DNA from: Vitellaria paradoxa
Lineage: Eukaryota > Streptophyta > Magnoliopsida > Ericales > Sapotaceae
Length of the DNA: 64,000 nucleotides
Assembly: GCA_019916065.1 (NCBI GenBank)
Contig: CM034233.1
Location: 6,578,516 to 6,642,515 of the forward strand
Direction of reading: 5' to 3'
Part shown: piece after piece, positions 37,423 to 50,699 of the stretch
Numbering within the stretch: position 1 is the stretch's first letter
Layout of the letters: every line of letters begins with the position of its first letter
Notes under the pieces: model-generated
Database searches by the model: none
What the model was told of the DNA's origin: nothing
The model's input: the letters and a program-made list of their open reading frames with translations, nothing else
Translations under genes and position numbers: made by a program

Positions 37423-38598
37423 TAGAAAATAAAATAATAAAAATATAGGTTCAAAAGTGCAAAATGAATGGCCTAAGATTTAAATTTTTAGCAAGTGATT
37501 TATTTTTAAGGATACAAAAGAAGTACAAGAACCAAAGCACTTTCTCTACAATTAAGAACAGGAGGAAAAGAGGAATAAGACAACGACTTGCCTGAGATTA
37601 CAGCAACAAACTGGGTTAATTGATGTCAGTTTTTTAAATTAACAGAAGAAAACTTAAGACTTAAAAATTACCATTCAGTGACAGAAAACTTACTCATGAT
37701 ATGCAAACATGGAATGCATACACTGCTCCATAAAAATAAAGTAAATTTAAGGCAAACAATTACTCGGTTACTAAGGTAGGAAAAAGCACAAATATGGAGT
37801 AGCAGCGACCAAGAAATGCCTCAAATGTAAAATCCTTAAAATCTAATAATAATTTGAACCCAAAAAAAAAAAAAAAAAAAGGGAAAGCTGATGAAATGAC
37901 ATGAACTGCAGAAATGTACACAAATATGTAGCTTTCAACCAGGACAATCATAAAAACTATCTTTATTACAAATGCTTCAACCAATACACATTGAATCAAA
38001 TTGGTGGTCCTAATAAAGCCATCAGAAAACCGAAGATTATTGAACCAGGAGAACTTTCATACCAGTAAAGTAGATATAGACTGACGAAGAGCTATTAATT
38101 AATCCAAAATTGGGAGATTCATTCAATTCAAATTAAGCAAAGGAACATTAAGAAGCAGAGAGACATGAAAGAGAAAAGAAACTTTGATCTTCATCACAAA
38201 CCACCAAAACATTGCTAGATGTTACGACTTTTAGAACGGATAGGAAACAACAGCTGTCAAAATCCAAAACAGAAAACGAAAATCACTTTACATTTGGCAG
38301 CGAAGTGTTAACCGAAAGTGGAGAGAAGATGGCAAAATCTAATCCATGAATGGAACAAATCAGCAAAGAAACACACCGACAAAGGCAGTAGACAAATCTC
38401 CATAATGGAGAACGAGATAAGGAGGGATCAAAAAGAAGAAAAACAAAAAAAACAAAACAAATTGACTGGTTTTTTTTTGGGGGGGGGGAACAGACTCGAA
38501 GCAAAGTGAAAACAAAAACAGTTGTTTCAGTGACGCCATCGATTTGACTCAAGAACGAAGAATCCAAGAAGACAATAGATATGAAAAAATCGACTTAC

Positions 38599-38960
38599 CA
38601 CTCCCCAGTGCAGCTCCTAGAGAAAGAAAGAAACAGAGTTCCAGATACTCAGTAACATAGGTTCAAGTTTGCTGTGTAGGTGTTGATCCCATTTTCTTCG
38701 TCGGTTATAGGGAGAGAAAGCAAGAAAATGAGTAATGGCACTTGTCTGGCTGGAGAAAGAGAGGAGGAGGAGGAGGAGGTGGTGGTAGCGGAAGGCTTCA
38801 GCGGCGGCAGAGTGGTGGCGATGGTGGAGGAAGTGGTGGGTGGGGGTACAATATTCGGCGGCAGGTGTCACGAGTCGGAAGACGTTGGAAAGCTCCAAAA
38901 CATCTTTTATTTTTGGATCGGCTGAAGGCTCCAAGACATCAACCTTCGGACTTAATTTCC
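38599..38960 (-). promoter_or_regulatory. FPP 5' UTR exon and proximal promoter
   Basis: On the minus strand a consensus donor (GTAAGT, starting at 38598) ends a non-coding leader exon at 38599. The matching acceptor CTATAG ends at 37075, eight bases before the start codon, giving a 1.5-kb leader intron. The region 38700-38860 is pyrimidine- and CAC-rich on the minus strand, with CCT and CCA runs, as in many plant leaders. The transcription start was not located; an A/T-rich box (AAAAATAAAAG) lies near 38905-38915. An open frame at 38617-38934 across this leader is not supported as protein. Confidence 0.6.
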
Positions 38961-39001
38961 AAGCAATAAAATAAAAACGTCATTCAATTTAGAAATATTT
39001 A

Positions 39002-39169
39002 GGCTATGTTTGGAATTCTATAAAATAAAATAAAATTTTATAAATTTTTACAAATATAAATTATAAGATAATAAAATTTAAATTTTTTACTCACTTTACA
39101 AATTACAAAACATTTATTTTTATAATTTTATTTTATTTTATACACTTTTATACAATTCCAAACACACCC
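39002..39169. mobile_element. 168-bp MITE family, copy with TTA flanks
   Basis: Ends GGCTATGTTTGGAATT and AATTCCAAACACACCC are inverted repeats. TTA flanks both sides (38999-39001 and 39170-39172), the target duplication of Tourist-like elements. Same length and interior plan as the copy at 28504-28671. Confidence 0.85.
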
Positions 39170-39172
39170 TTA

Positions 39173-40248
39173 ATACTAATGTTCTTAAATGGCAAATTTA
39201 TCCCTAACTAATCAGATATTGACGCTTTGACACAACCCCGCGCTCTCACACGCCGCTGAGCTGCACCGGTGTTTTTTTTATTAAATAATTTTTTAACTTA
39301 AGCCCCGTTTAAGGTGGCAAAGGATTTTAAAATAATAAAAATTATTAAAAAATTTTTAAAATTATTCACTTTTTATCTCATTACACGAATTATAGGCAGA
39401 ATCATCAGTTACATTAACTATTTCGCTATTGCCTTGTAGCTTGATCCTATCAATTTAAATCTAACTAAAATTAACTTAAAATTATAATAATTATTTTATT
39501 AAAATGTTTTATTAAATTAATTTTAATAATTAAAATAGTAATTTATTATTAAATTGTGTTATTTATTAATATACTTTATTAAAAATAATTATTATTAAAA
39601 AATAAAAGTTTTATAAAATTAAATTAATTGATTTAAAAATAATTTATCAAATTAATTAATTAAATTAATATGAAATATATTTTATTAAATTCAAATATTT
39701 TTATAAAAATTTAATAAACTTAACTATTTTATTAAAATATAATTAATTATTGTAAATAAAATTGCATTACTAAACAAGTTTTTTATTTTTGTTTTTAAGA
39801 AAAAATAAAGACAATTAAGTATAAATTAAAAAATAAATGTCACCAAAGCGGGTCAAAAAGTATTCCCTTAAGTTTATAATATAAATTGTAAATATATCAT
39901 TCAAAATTAATAATTCATAAATTCATCATCCAAAATACATTGATATTTTTAAAATTCAAAAATATAGTAATTTTAACGATTTTATATTTAAAATATATGT
40001 TTTTACATAATACGTCAAAATATAGTGATATAAATAAATTAATTAATTAATTAGTAACGACTTAAGTCAAATTTTTTAATAAAATAAAATTTTAATATGT
40101 AATTATTATCTATTAAAAATAATTTTAGTTTAATAAAATAAATTATTTTAATTTTAACTAAATTTAAATCAGTAGGGTCATAAGTCAGTAATGGCCTTCT
40201 ATTAGGTTGTTAGTGTTATTCACAAAATAAGAAATCGTATCAAGTTTA
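39173..40248. other. Very AT-rich intergenic DNA
   Basis: No gene. From about 39,450 the sequence is built largely of TTAATTAAT-type words, with a recurring block ATATATTTTATTAAATT also seen near 42.86, 42.97 and 43.09 kb. A MITE-like half (GCCCCGTTTAAGGTGGC, then CATTACACGAATTATAGGC) lies at about 39300-39400. Confidence 0.6.
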
Positions 40249-41495
40249 GGACCTGTTTAGTAAAACTGTCATTTTTTTTTTTTTTTGCATTCAGTTTTTA
40301 ATTTTTGTGTTCAATTTTTTATTATTAGTTTTTATTTTCATAATAGAAAAAATAAAAACTTAAAAATACATTTAATAATAATAGTTATTAGTTGATAGTT
40401 ATAGTAGTTAATTAATTAAATTTAATTTTTTTAATATGTTATTTGTTAAAAATAATTTAATATAATATAATATAAATAAAATATATTAAACATAATTTAT
40501 TATATTATTTGTCAGAAATATTTTTATAAAATATATTTTATGTTAATTAAATTAATTAATTTAATTAACTTAAACTAATTTGATATAATTAATTAATTAA
40601 AATTTTTATTAATGATAATTTAATTATATTATTTATTAAAATAATAAAATAAAATATTTTTTCAATTAATTTAATTAATTATAATTAATTTATTGTAGCT
40701 ATTTATTAATTACTCATTAAATTAAATTTAAATATATTTTATTTTATTAAATTTAATATTTATAAAATTAATTATTAAGTAGATGATATTTAATATATTT
40801 TTATATATTTAATCTATTAATTTAATGTATTTAATATATAATTTCATCTATTAAATTTGTGATTTATAAAAATCAATTATTAATAAAACTATATTTAATA
40901 TATAATTTAATATATTAGTTTAATCAGTATAAAATATATTAAATATAATTTAATTATATTAGTTTTTAAAAATAATTTAATAAAATAATTTTAATTAATT
41001 TAATTAATTAAAATTAATTTTACTTTGTTTAATTTGGTTAATTATTAATTACATTATATTTAGTGTATTTTTATTATATTTAATGTATAATTTAATCTAT
41101 TAATGTAAAATATATGAAAATGATATATATATATTCATGTTGGTGGTAGTGGGAAGTGGGTAGGGATGTGACGGTTGTTAGCGGTGATCGGAGATAGACG
41201 AGGGTGATGGTGGCGGTAGTTGGTGATAACCAAATATAAGTGGCAATCAATGGACGATGGTAGCTAATTATTGGTGATGGTTGTGACAGGTAGTGATTAT
41301 GGAAGAAAATAAAAATTAAAAAAACATATATTTTCATATTTTAATAATTTTTAAAATTTTTGAAAATGATTTTCATTTTTTTAAATTGAAAACCAAAAAT
41401 AAATTTACCAAACAAGTTTTCATGTTTAATTTTCAAACAAATAAAAATAAAAATAAAAAAACTGAAAATAAAATGGCTGCCTAGTAGATAAGTCC
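40249..41495. mobile_element. Putative 1.25-kb non-autonomous element with diverged inverted ends
   Basis: The left end starts GGACCTGTTTAGTAAAACTG and continues CATTTT, TTCAGTTTTT. The right end, read in reverse, starts GGACTTATCTACTAGGCAGC and continues CATTTT, TTCAGTTTTT. The interior is AT-rich, like that of the element at 42271-43304, with a G/T-rich patch at about 41135-41300. No coding frame for a transposase and no clean target duplication were found. Confidence 0.45.
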
Positions 41496-42270
41496 AATCA
41501 AAACTTAAATTGGTATTTATTTTTATCTTATATCTATTAAGGTAAAAAAAACTGTGTTTTTAGTAGTAATATAAACAGATGAATTAATTATTACAATTAT
41601 TAAATATATTTATTTTTTTGGCATATTTGTTACTATTTCAAGCTGATTTGTTTTTTAGATAGAATTCTAATCCGGTCTAGTCATGTCCAATCTCATGGCA
41701 TTTAATTTGTTAAATACCTTTTTAGAATTTCTTTTTTAAATTGTTGATGTATTCTTCAACAGTAGCAAAGATATTTGTGAATTTGCATGTATGTTAATTT
41801 TTTTTAAATCAAGATTTTCTATTTTTTCCTTTCAAGTAAAATAAAAAAAACATTCCAATAAACTAAAAAAAACAGAATAAATATAATTAAATAAATACTT
41901 ATACATTTAAATGATTTTTCAAAATTAATCATTTAATTGTCATTTCATAAGATGAGAGCCACCTTATAATAATTTACAATCAAAATAATTAACAACAATC
42001 TATTAAAAAAAAAAAAAAGTAATCCACAACCAATGAAGATGATTGATGAGTGAGAACAATATATATGATAGATTTCACGCGAAACAAAAATTATGAAAAA
42101 TAACATAAATAGTCCTAAACTCAAAACAGCTACTTCTCTTTTATGAATAAAATTGTAAATATATAAATATATAATATTATATTAAACGGATATTTATTTA
42201 GTGACTTACCAATTTTGAGCATTGGATACTTTTATGATAAGGGTGTACACTACACGAGTCGGTTTACTTT

Positions 42271-43304
42271 GGCCCCGTTTGGTAACGTTTTTGTTTTCTG
42301 TTTTTCTGTTTCCGTTTTCAAAATTTTGTAAACTGACAACAGAAACATGTTTGTTAAATCTATTTTTGTTTTTTTGTTTCAAAAAAAAAAATGAAAACGG
42401 AAATAGAAAAATAAAAACAGAAAAAAAGTGTTTTCACTCTAGTTTTCTTTTCTGTTGCCAATAATTTGCTAATTTTAAAACTTTACCTATTTTTGTTACA
42501 TTACATAAAAATAAATTATTTTATTCAAATATTTTATTAAAATAAGTTATTTTAATAAATAATATAATTAAATTCAAAAATTAAATTAATTATATAAATT
42601 ACTATAAATTATTTTTGATAAATAATAAAACTAATTTAATTTAATTTAATTTAATAATTAATTATTGCTAAATTATTTGAAATAAATATCATAATTAATT
42701 TATTTAATTTAATAATTAAATTAATTTATATGAAATAATTAATAATAAATAATTAAGTTACATTAATTTTTAATTTAATTTAATAATAATTATTAAATTA
42801 TTTTAAATAAATATCATAATTAAATTAAATTATTTATGATTTAATTAATTTAATTTATATAAAATATATTTTATTAAATTATTTTAATAAATAATTAAAT
42901 GAATTTAATCAATTTAAAAATAAATATTTTAATTTAATAATTAATCTAATTTAATCATTTATTTAATATGAAATATATTTTATTAAATTATTTTTAATAA
43001 ATAATATATTTTATATTTATTGATTAAATAATTTTAATAAATAATTTACTGTATTAATTTAATTAATTATATTAATTAAATTAAATTAATATAAAATATA
43101 TTTTATTAAGTTCTATTAATTTTTTAAAACTAATAAAATTAAATATTTTCTAAAATAAAAAATTAATAATTCTAAACAAATTTACATTTCTAAATACAGT
43201 TTCAGTTTTCATTTCAGAAAAAATAAACGACAACAGAAAACAAAAAACAGAAAATGACAACAGAAAAATAACAACAAAAAACGACAGCGTTGTCAAACGG
43301 GCCC
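42271..43304. mobile_element. 1,034-bp non-autonomous element with inverted ends
   Basis: Left end GGCCCCGTTTGGTAACG, right end (reverse complement) GGGCCCGTTTGACAACG. Both continue inward with reiterated TTTCTGTTT/TTTTGTTTTCTG words. TTT flanks both sides. The interior (about 42,480-43,180) is almost entirely A and T, made of TTAATTTAATTAATT-type repeats. Confidence 0.7.
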
Positions 43305-46250
43305 TTTGGATTCGAACTTAATTTGGAACTAAATCGATTTTTTTCGATGGTTGAAAATTAGACTTAAAATAGAACCGATTTCAAATTAGAACCGAACTAA
43401 ACTAAACCAAGAATATCAGGTTGGGTTGATTCTATTTTTAGATTAGTCTAAATCGAATTAGATCAAGTCGATTTTAGATTGATCCGATTTATTTATTTTT
43501 AAATTCTAAATATTCAAATAAATAGTTTATTATATATTAGTATAATACTATAAATATTATATTATATAAAATCATATATATTATACATATACATCAACTG
43601 CAGCTGTATATATCAATTTAAAAAAAAAAAAAACTGTTATACATACATATATCATAATATATAATAATATGAATATTATATATATTTATCTATTATATTT
43701 TTTGGGTTAATTCAAGTTAAGTTATTTTTTATTTGGTTTCAAATCGGCTCAATTTTTTTTCTTACTAACCCGATAACTGAATCAAAAATATTGAATTGTT
43801 ATTTTTAACCTAAAATCAAACCAATTTTAATATAAATTCGAATTAAATTGAATTAAAATGATCGGATTAGTTCTGTTTTGTATTTGTTCGATTTTTTTTT
43901 GTTGGCACCCCTACTTTATGCATCCGTCTTAGTGATGTCCTCATTATTATTATTATTATTATTTTTAAGATCACCGTCACTCGCTGGTCGCTGCTCATTC
44001 TTCATCTCATGGGTCCATGGGTTTTGTTAGTACTTTGTGCTGCCACCGCGTGTGAATTTTTCCTACAAGTAAATCTGGACCGTCAATCATCCTTCCTCAG
44101 ACAGAAAAATAGAAAGTCATTAAAAGCTGTAGCAGAAGTTGCTTCATAAAATTATAAAAAATAAAAAAATTATATACACACATATATTTTGGTTGGATTT
44201 TAAAAAATTATAAAAAATAAAATCAAACCAATTTTAATATAGATCCGAATTAAATCGAATTGTAGTGATCGAATTAAATTGAATTGAAGTGATCGGATTA
44301 GTTTTATTTTGTATTTCTTTGATTTTTTTTTAATTACATTCGTGCATTGTACGAATTTATCAATTTTATTTTCTGTAACATAATTTGTTTAAAAATATTC
44401 TTCAATGATTATTAAGCAATGTTTAATTAGAAGTTAAAATATTAAGTGATATTTATTTCCTCTTTAGTTAATTACTAAATTATAATTGATGTAAAATTAA
44501 TTAATTAATTCGCATGAAAAAAATTAATGAATAATTCAGCTCAAATAAAAATAGTTATACTTACATTTAATTCACTAGATAAAAAATGTTATTTGAAAAA
44601 AAAATACTGTTTAATAAATAATATGTTAGAGGATAACTAGGTAAGTAAAATAATATAAAATGAAAAATTAATTTATTACATTAATTTTTACTTATAGAAA
44701 TTATTAAATTTATTATGATTTTGTCTCATTTATTAAAGTAGAATAAGATAAGATGATAACAGTATTTGAATAAGACTGTATGCTAAAAGTGTTATTATGA
44801 TTTATGTAATAGAATTTAATCTAATTATTTAAGGAATATAAAATTATAAGACAATGAGAAACATATTTATTATTAAAATTATAATTAATGTAAAGCAATA
44901 TAGATATAAAAATAACTAATGTAAAGCAAATTTTTTATTTTTAATATAATCAAATCCAATATTAGTTCACACGCAAACTTTGATAATATTAATATATTTT
45001 TGTAATATCAAAATTAAATCAGCACTCAAGCAACTTTACAATAAATAAATGAAATTATATTTATTATTTAGTAAGGAGATACATGACAGCTTTAGAATAC
45101 AATACAAACAATAAAATTTATTCAAATTGGTTGATAACTTTTAAATAAGAAACTTTAATGCCATGATTTTTTTTTTAACTAGATATTGAAGAAAAAATAA
45201 TATATTTAAATGAAAATTGAGAATTAAATTAGAAAAATTGAATAAAATTTAAAAAATCAAACCTTGTATATTTGAATGAATAAACAAATTAATATTTAAA
45301 GAATAAAGATGTTCTCAAAATCTAATGCACAGAAAAATAAAAAATAATTTCATTTGAAAAGAATATCTAATAATAATTTTAGTATGAAAAGTGACTTAGG
45401 TAAGTTGTGTGAGATTTTAATGTTAACACATAAGGTGATATCTTCTATATGAGTATTTATGAAAGTGATAAATAACATATTGCATAGTGGTGTGTTAAAT
45501 TGAATTGTATTTTTAAAAAATTGTATTAGATTTAAATTAAGAATTAACTATTAATAATGTAAGAAAATTATGATAAGTATAATACTATATATTTTTTGTC
45601 TATAAAATTAATAAACTATATTATTAAGATATAATATTTTATTATTTTACTATCAAGATTAATTTTGTATATATTTTATTGTATATAAATATTTAAAAAT
45701 TTAAAATTTTAGTAATAATTAGTTTAGATATTATTTTAAAAATATTATTATTTTTAATAATAACTAATTTAGATAACATATAAAGAATCCAACTTAAATA
45801 GTACTTTTATTTTATATAATACTCTAAAAATATTATTATCTTAAATTATAATAGTAAGTGATAAGTGTAATTCAATTTAGATAAATATAATTCAAACATT
45901 AATTGATAAATATTGAATATATAAAATTTAATTCAAACAAGCTTTAAATATTAAGTGATTAGTATAATTCAATTTAAATAATTATAATATTTATTGATAA
46001 CTAATATTTTATAATTATTAATTAAGAAAATTTGAATAATAATAACAACAATAATTATAATAAGGAGGTGTTCAAAGTGATAAAAAATGAAATAAAATAA
46101 AATAAATTAAAATAATTTATAAATTTATAATTTATATAGTAACATAAAAATAAATAAATTTTATAAATTTTTTAATATTTTTCACTATGTTAAACGCATA
46201 TTAAATTTATCCGAGCATACAATTGTGCGGATTATTATTGGTTTTTTTTG
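43305..46250. other. AT-rich intergenic DNA
   Basis: No gene seen. Reiterated AATCGAA/GATCGG-type words occur at 43310-43500, 43800-43880 and again at 44215-44300, suggesting a dispersed, decayed repeat. A (TTA)n run is at 43943-43963, in a short more-complex stretch (43915-44110). Confidence 0.6.
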
Positions 46251-46252
46251 TG

Positions 46253-46412
46253 ACAAACAAAATAAAATAAAATCTTATAAATTTCTACAAATATAAATTA
46301 CGAGATAATAAAATTTAAATTATTTACACATTACATAAATTACAAAATATTTATTTTTATAATTTTATTTTATTTTATATATTTTTGTACAACCCCAAAC
46401 ACAAACACACCC
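46253..46412. mobile_element. 168-bp MITE family, diverged copy
   Basis: The interior AAATAAAATAAAAT, ATTACGAGATAATAAAATTT and the right end ACAACCCCAAACACAAACAC match the family at 28504 and 39002. The left inverted end is degraded. Confidence 0.6.
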
Positions 46413-46416
46413 ACAG

Positions 46417-46740
46417 ATGGCTCGACAATTTTCTTGCATTCTGCTATGTACAATAGTTCATGGGCCCACAAATCAGAAGTTCTGGATTTTGCTGATCTCT
46501 GGTCAACTAGGGTTGGTTGTAAAGTCTACCTCCAGGGGTGCAAAACCCAATGAACTGTCTTCTCAGTCTGCTCTACTCCACACGCTGCGACATGTACTGG
46601 GAATTGCTTCCGATCAGTAGTTGTTCCGTCTCTCGTCATTAGGCTTGGCAACGTAGAAGAAGCGTTTCCATTATTTTCATCTTCTAGGATTATTTTTATT
46701 AGAAATAAATTTTTGCTTTTAGTAAATTTCAAATATATTA
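46417..46740 (+). other. Isolated island of balanced composition with a 67-aa open frame
   Basis: Directly after the MITE a stretch of about 250 bp has much higher GC than the kilobases around it. A frame from 46417 to 46620 starts MARQFSCILLCTIVHG; no domain is recognised and the codons give no clear coding evidence. It may be a relic of a gene or of an inserted sequence. Confidence 0.25.
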
Positions 46741-49249
46741 TTCAAATTTTAATAAAAATATATATTTTTATCAAAATTTATTTTATTAATTTTCATAATT
46801 TTTTAATTATGTTATTTGCCTTTTCTAAAAATAGGATAGTGTTTGAATGACATAAAATTAAAAAAATTAGTATAAAAAGTGATACACGACGAAATTTAAT
46901 TAAATAAAATTAAAAAAAATTTTGTAAAAATTTTAGTAACCTAAAAAAATGCTCAATATTATGGGATTATTTTTAAATCCGTGAACTCAAGGGGGACTAA
47001 TCTTTTCGCACCAAGACCAAGTAATACTTGTAAAAACGTAAAATTGTCCATGTCTAACTTTGGAAGATGGTCGAATGACGCTCTTTCTACGTCATCTTAC
47101 ATCTATTTTTTTTATTACAAAAGTTATTTTAACTTTAATATATATATATATATACACACACAAGTGACATAAGCCTTGCAATACACTAATTTGTCATATT
47201 GAATGGTTAACTTAAACATACTATTATATGCTAAAACAGTTAAATTATAAAAATATAATTGAAAGCAATATATACTTTTGTTTATGTAATTTTAATTTAA
47301 TAGTAAATATAAAATAAATTAAAATATTGATACCATCAATAGTATCAATTCAATAAAATTCAACTTATAATAAATAAAAAGAAAATAAAAAATGTTGAAG
47401 AATAACAACACTTACTCATATAATTAAATAATTTTTATAATTATTGTCTCTATTCTTTCTACTACAGTTTGTATATATATCAATTATATATAAAAACTTA
47501 CAAAATATATATCAATCACATATAAGAATTTCAAAAAATTTAAATTTAAGTATGTACTTAACAAATTGCAAAGTCGAAAAAAAAAAGTTGTCATAATAAA
47601 AGGTCTCTAAAAAATTTGAAAGAAAAGAAAATTTCGTATTTATTTATAGATTTTACATGTAATAGAGTCTTATTTTATTTAGATTATAATACCATTTTGA
47701 AGTTCTATCTTGTTCCGATTATAATACTATTTTGATCGAATTAAAAGTTGAAATCCAAAAAAAGTTTGAGTGGCACTTCAATTAAATTGATTTATCTATT
47801 GCCAATTTTATTTTTTAATTTCTAATATTGTTTGATATTTTTTAATAAACAATATTAAAATATATATAATTTTAATAAATAATATTACAATTTGATTTAA
47901 GATATATCGCTTATTTTGTCTCATGATATTTTACATTATTTTTAATAATTATTATTATTATATTTATTATTTTTTAAATAATAATTTACTAAAATATAAA
48001 AAATTAAAAATAAGAAGTTATATGATAATTAAATATAAATGTTGATTCAATAAAAAAATCAAACGATATCTACGAACATTCTACTTTTAATAAAATTGTG
48101 AATAAGTGGTAATTATGTACAATACAAATTTCATTTAGATTATATAATTATAAATTAAGATAATTATAATTATAAATTTATGTTAATAAATCAAAATTTT
48201 AATTAACAGGCTAATTATTTTTTTACATTATTTATTTAATAATAATAATATTTATTATTAAAACCGTTATTTAACAGGATAAATATTTTTTTGCATTATC
48301 TTGTTTAATAACAATAGTAATATTTATTATGTTTTAAATAATTGTTTATAAAAATATAGAAAAATAAAAAATAAGAATATGTTTTAAATAAAAATAAAAA
48401 ATTAGAAGTTATATGATAAATATAACTATAGATTAAATAAAAATATCAAGTGATTTCCATGAACATTCTAGTTTGAATAAAATTAAAAATGTGAATAAAT
48501 AATAATTATGTAAAATACTAATTTATTTATAGGATAATTGAGATAAGTATAATTAGGTGACATGTGTTATAACCATATACGTGTTACAAGTGTAGTGCAA
48601 ATTAAATTTTATGTGGTGTAAAATAGTTATAATTAAGTGTTATGTGTCACAATTATAGTGCAAGTTATATCTTACGTGAAAGAGTAATATTGTCAAATTT
48701 TACTTTATGTATATATATAGATAATGATATATACGAGTACCACATAACAATAATTGTTGAAAAACACGGGAGTGAAGAACAATAGTGCATGGGAAGCACT
48801 GTAATTTATTACAACTTCAATGAAGCTAGGCATGCACCAACAAATAATAACGACGTAGCGGCAAATTGGTTAAGACGTCAAGTGGAGACTCATGTTTTAT
48901 TTTGCTTATTGTGGGATTATAACAAAAATACAAATTTAATTAATTTTCCCAATTTAATTTTAAAATAATAAAAAAAGTCTAATTAAGCTATTAATGGAGG
49001 CAAAACTTATTAATTTTGGTGAATGTAAAGTGACATAACATCCATCTTTCTATTCATAAATAGTAGGGCATGGACCTAATTGAATTTATTAAAAATTTAC
49101 TTAGTGAAGCGCATTGCATGCCAAATAACCAACATCAAATGTTTTTATAAGTCATTTTTTTTAATACGTATATCTCTAATCAATTACGAAACCAATGCTT
49201 CAAAGGTTCAATCAAATAGAACAGGTGGGGAAAGGAACAACATTATTAA
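46741..49249. other. AT-rich intergenic DNA
   Basis: No gene. Two similar stretches at about 48200-48250 and 48260-48310 (TTTTTTACATTATTTATTTAATAATAATAAT-like, each followed by ATTATT) and two at 48020-48130 and 48420-48540 suggest a decayed tandem or segmental duplication. A (TA)n/(CA)n tract is near 47140-47162. Confidence 0.5.
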
Positions 49250-49389
49250 GCTCTGTTTGGAGCTTTGTAAAATTTAATAAATTTTTTACAAAATTCTATA
49301 AAAAATATAATTTTTTTACTTACTATATGGATTACGAAACTGTAACTTTTTCTAATTTATACTTATTTTTTCTCTCCAAACACTCTATG
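49250..49389. mobile_element. Short MITE-like element
   Basis: Left GCTCTGTTTGGAG and right CTCCAAACACTCT are inverted repeats about 140 bp apart. Interior is AT-rich with ACTTACTATATGGATTACG, related to the 168-bp family (TCATTACACGAATTACG). Flanking duplication unclear. Confidence 0.55.
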
Positions 49390-50340
49390 AATAGTTTCCG
49401 TTTGAAAGTCATAATTTTTGTAACTTTTGACAAACAAAACTTTTGTTGTGTTTGATAAAATAAATAAAAATTTTTAGTAATTTTTGCCTATTTTTAAGTG
49501 TTTGATAAAAATTTTTGTCAATATTTTGTGTATTTGATAAAAATTTTATTAACTTTTGAGTTTGATTAAAGTGAAATAACTATTATACTCATCTTTACGT
49601 AGAAAAAAATTAATATATTTCAATTTGTCGCGTAGATAAAACACTAAATTTTAATATTTTATTAAATACCTAAAAGATCAAAAAGTTAATATTTTTTTAT
49701 TAATTTTTACTCCCCAAACATGGACATAGTGTACGTGAGACAAATGTGGGTCAGGCTGGTGTGACACTCAGAGCCCCCACTTTGTCCATACTCCAAACTC
49801 GGTACTAGCCCCATGCAATTAAAATCAAGAGCCGGGGCGCAAGCGACGCATTTTTTGCGTGGTTTGGTTTGTTAAAAATTAACAAAAATATTTAATAATT
49901 TTTTAAATTTTAAATGTATTTTGTCCATTTTATATTTTATGAAATATTTATAAATTTCTATATATATTTATATATCTCAACAAATTTTTATAAATCTCAA
50001 TATATTTTTTACAAATCTTAGTATTTTTTTATAAACTCTAATAACTTTTTAACAATTTTTAATATATTTGGCATAAATTCACAAGAGCAGACTGAAAAAA
50101 CTATTATTATGATTTCTCTTTCTAACTTTTTTACGTAGAAGTTAAAAGATTCAATAATTTTCATAAAAATTTTTACATAAATAAGTGAAAACAAACCTAA
50201 AAGAACTATTTTCAGGATTTATCTTTTAATTTTTTATAGTAAAATTTTTAAAATTATATTATTTATCTCCAAAGAAATATAATTTGAGTTAAAAATACCA
50301 AATACTAAAAATTGTCCCAACACATTTTTTTTTTTCTAAA
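49390..50340. other. AT-rich DNA with reiterated GATAAAAATTTTT words
   Basis: From 49,395 to about 49,720 the words TGTTTGATAAAATTTT, TTTTTAGTAATTTTT and AACTTTTGA recur at irregular spacing. Comparable sequence is found at about 60,500-60,730 and 63,830-64,000. No gene. Confidence 0.5.
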
Positions 50341-50344
50341 AAAC

Positions 50345-50690
50345 TGCTACCTTTTAGCACGGGGTAGAATTGACCAACAGTGTCCATCATTCATCAGTCC
50401 ATCTAAACAAGTGGGCCCCGCGCACCCACGCGCCTCTTCCCTTAAATTGCGCGGTGCGGGACGGCGTTAAGAAGCACGCAGGTAGGAAAAATACCACCGC
50501 CTCTGTTCTACACTGTGCTCAGTTTGATTCAACAATCCGTGATAAGTGTACCGATACACCGAATGCACCGGTGTACCGGACCTACTCCCCTCCTTAATCC
50601 CCCGCCCTTTCAGCTCCTAGCTGCAGCCTGGGTGACCTTGTCGGTGAGGACGGTAATGGGAGCCTGGCAGCGCCTTCCCAATTCGTACTC
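50345..50690. other. GC- and CpG-rich island without identified gene
   Basis: About 345 bp of GC-rich, CpG-containing sequence (GGGCCCCGCGCACCCACGCG, GCGCGGTGCGGGACGGCG) sits in DNA that is mostly A and T for kilobases on both sides. Open frames of 75-96 aa cross it but have no recognisable motif. It could be a promoter-like island, an exon relic or a foreign insertion. Confidence 0.4.
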
Positions 50691-50699
50691 GATTATAAA

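Noticed and set aside
38617..38934. 105-aa open frame upstream of the FPP gene
   Set aside because: Lies across the FPP leader exon and promoter, dominated by His/Ser/Leu runs from CCA and CCT repeats. No domain.
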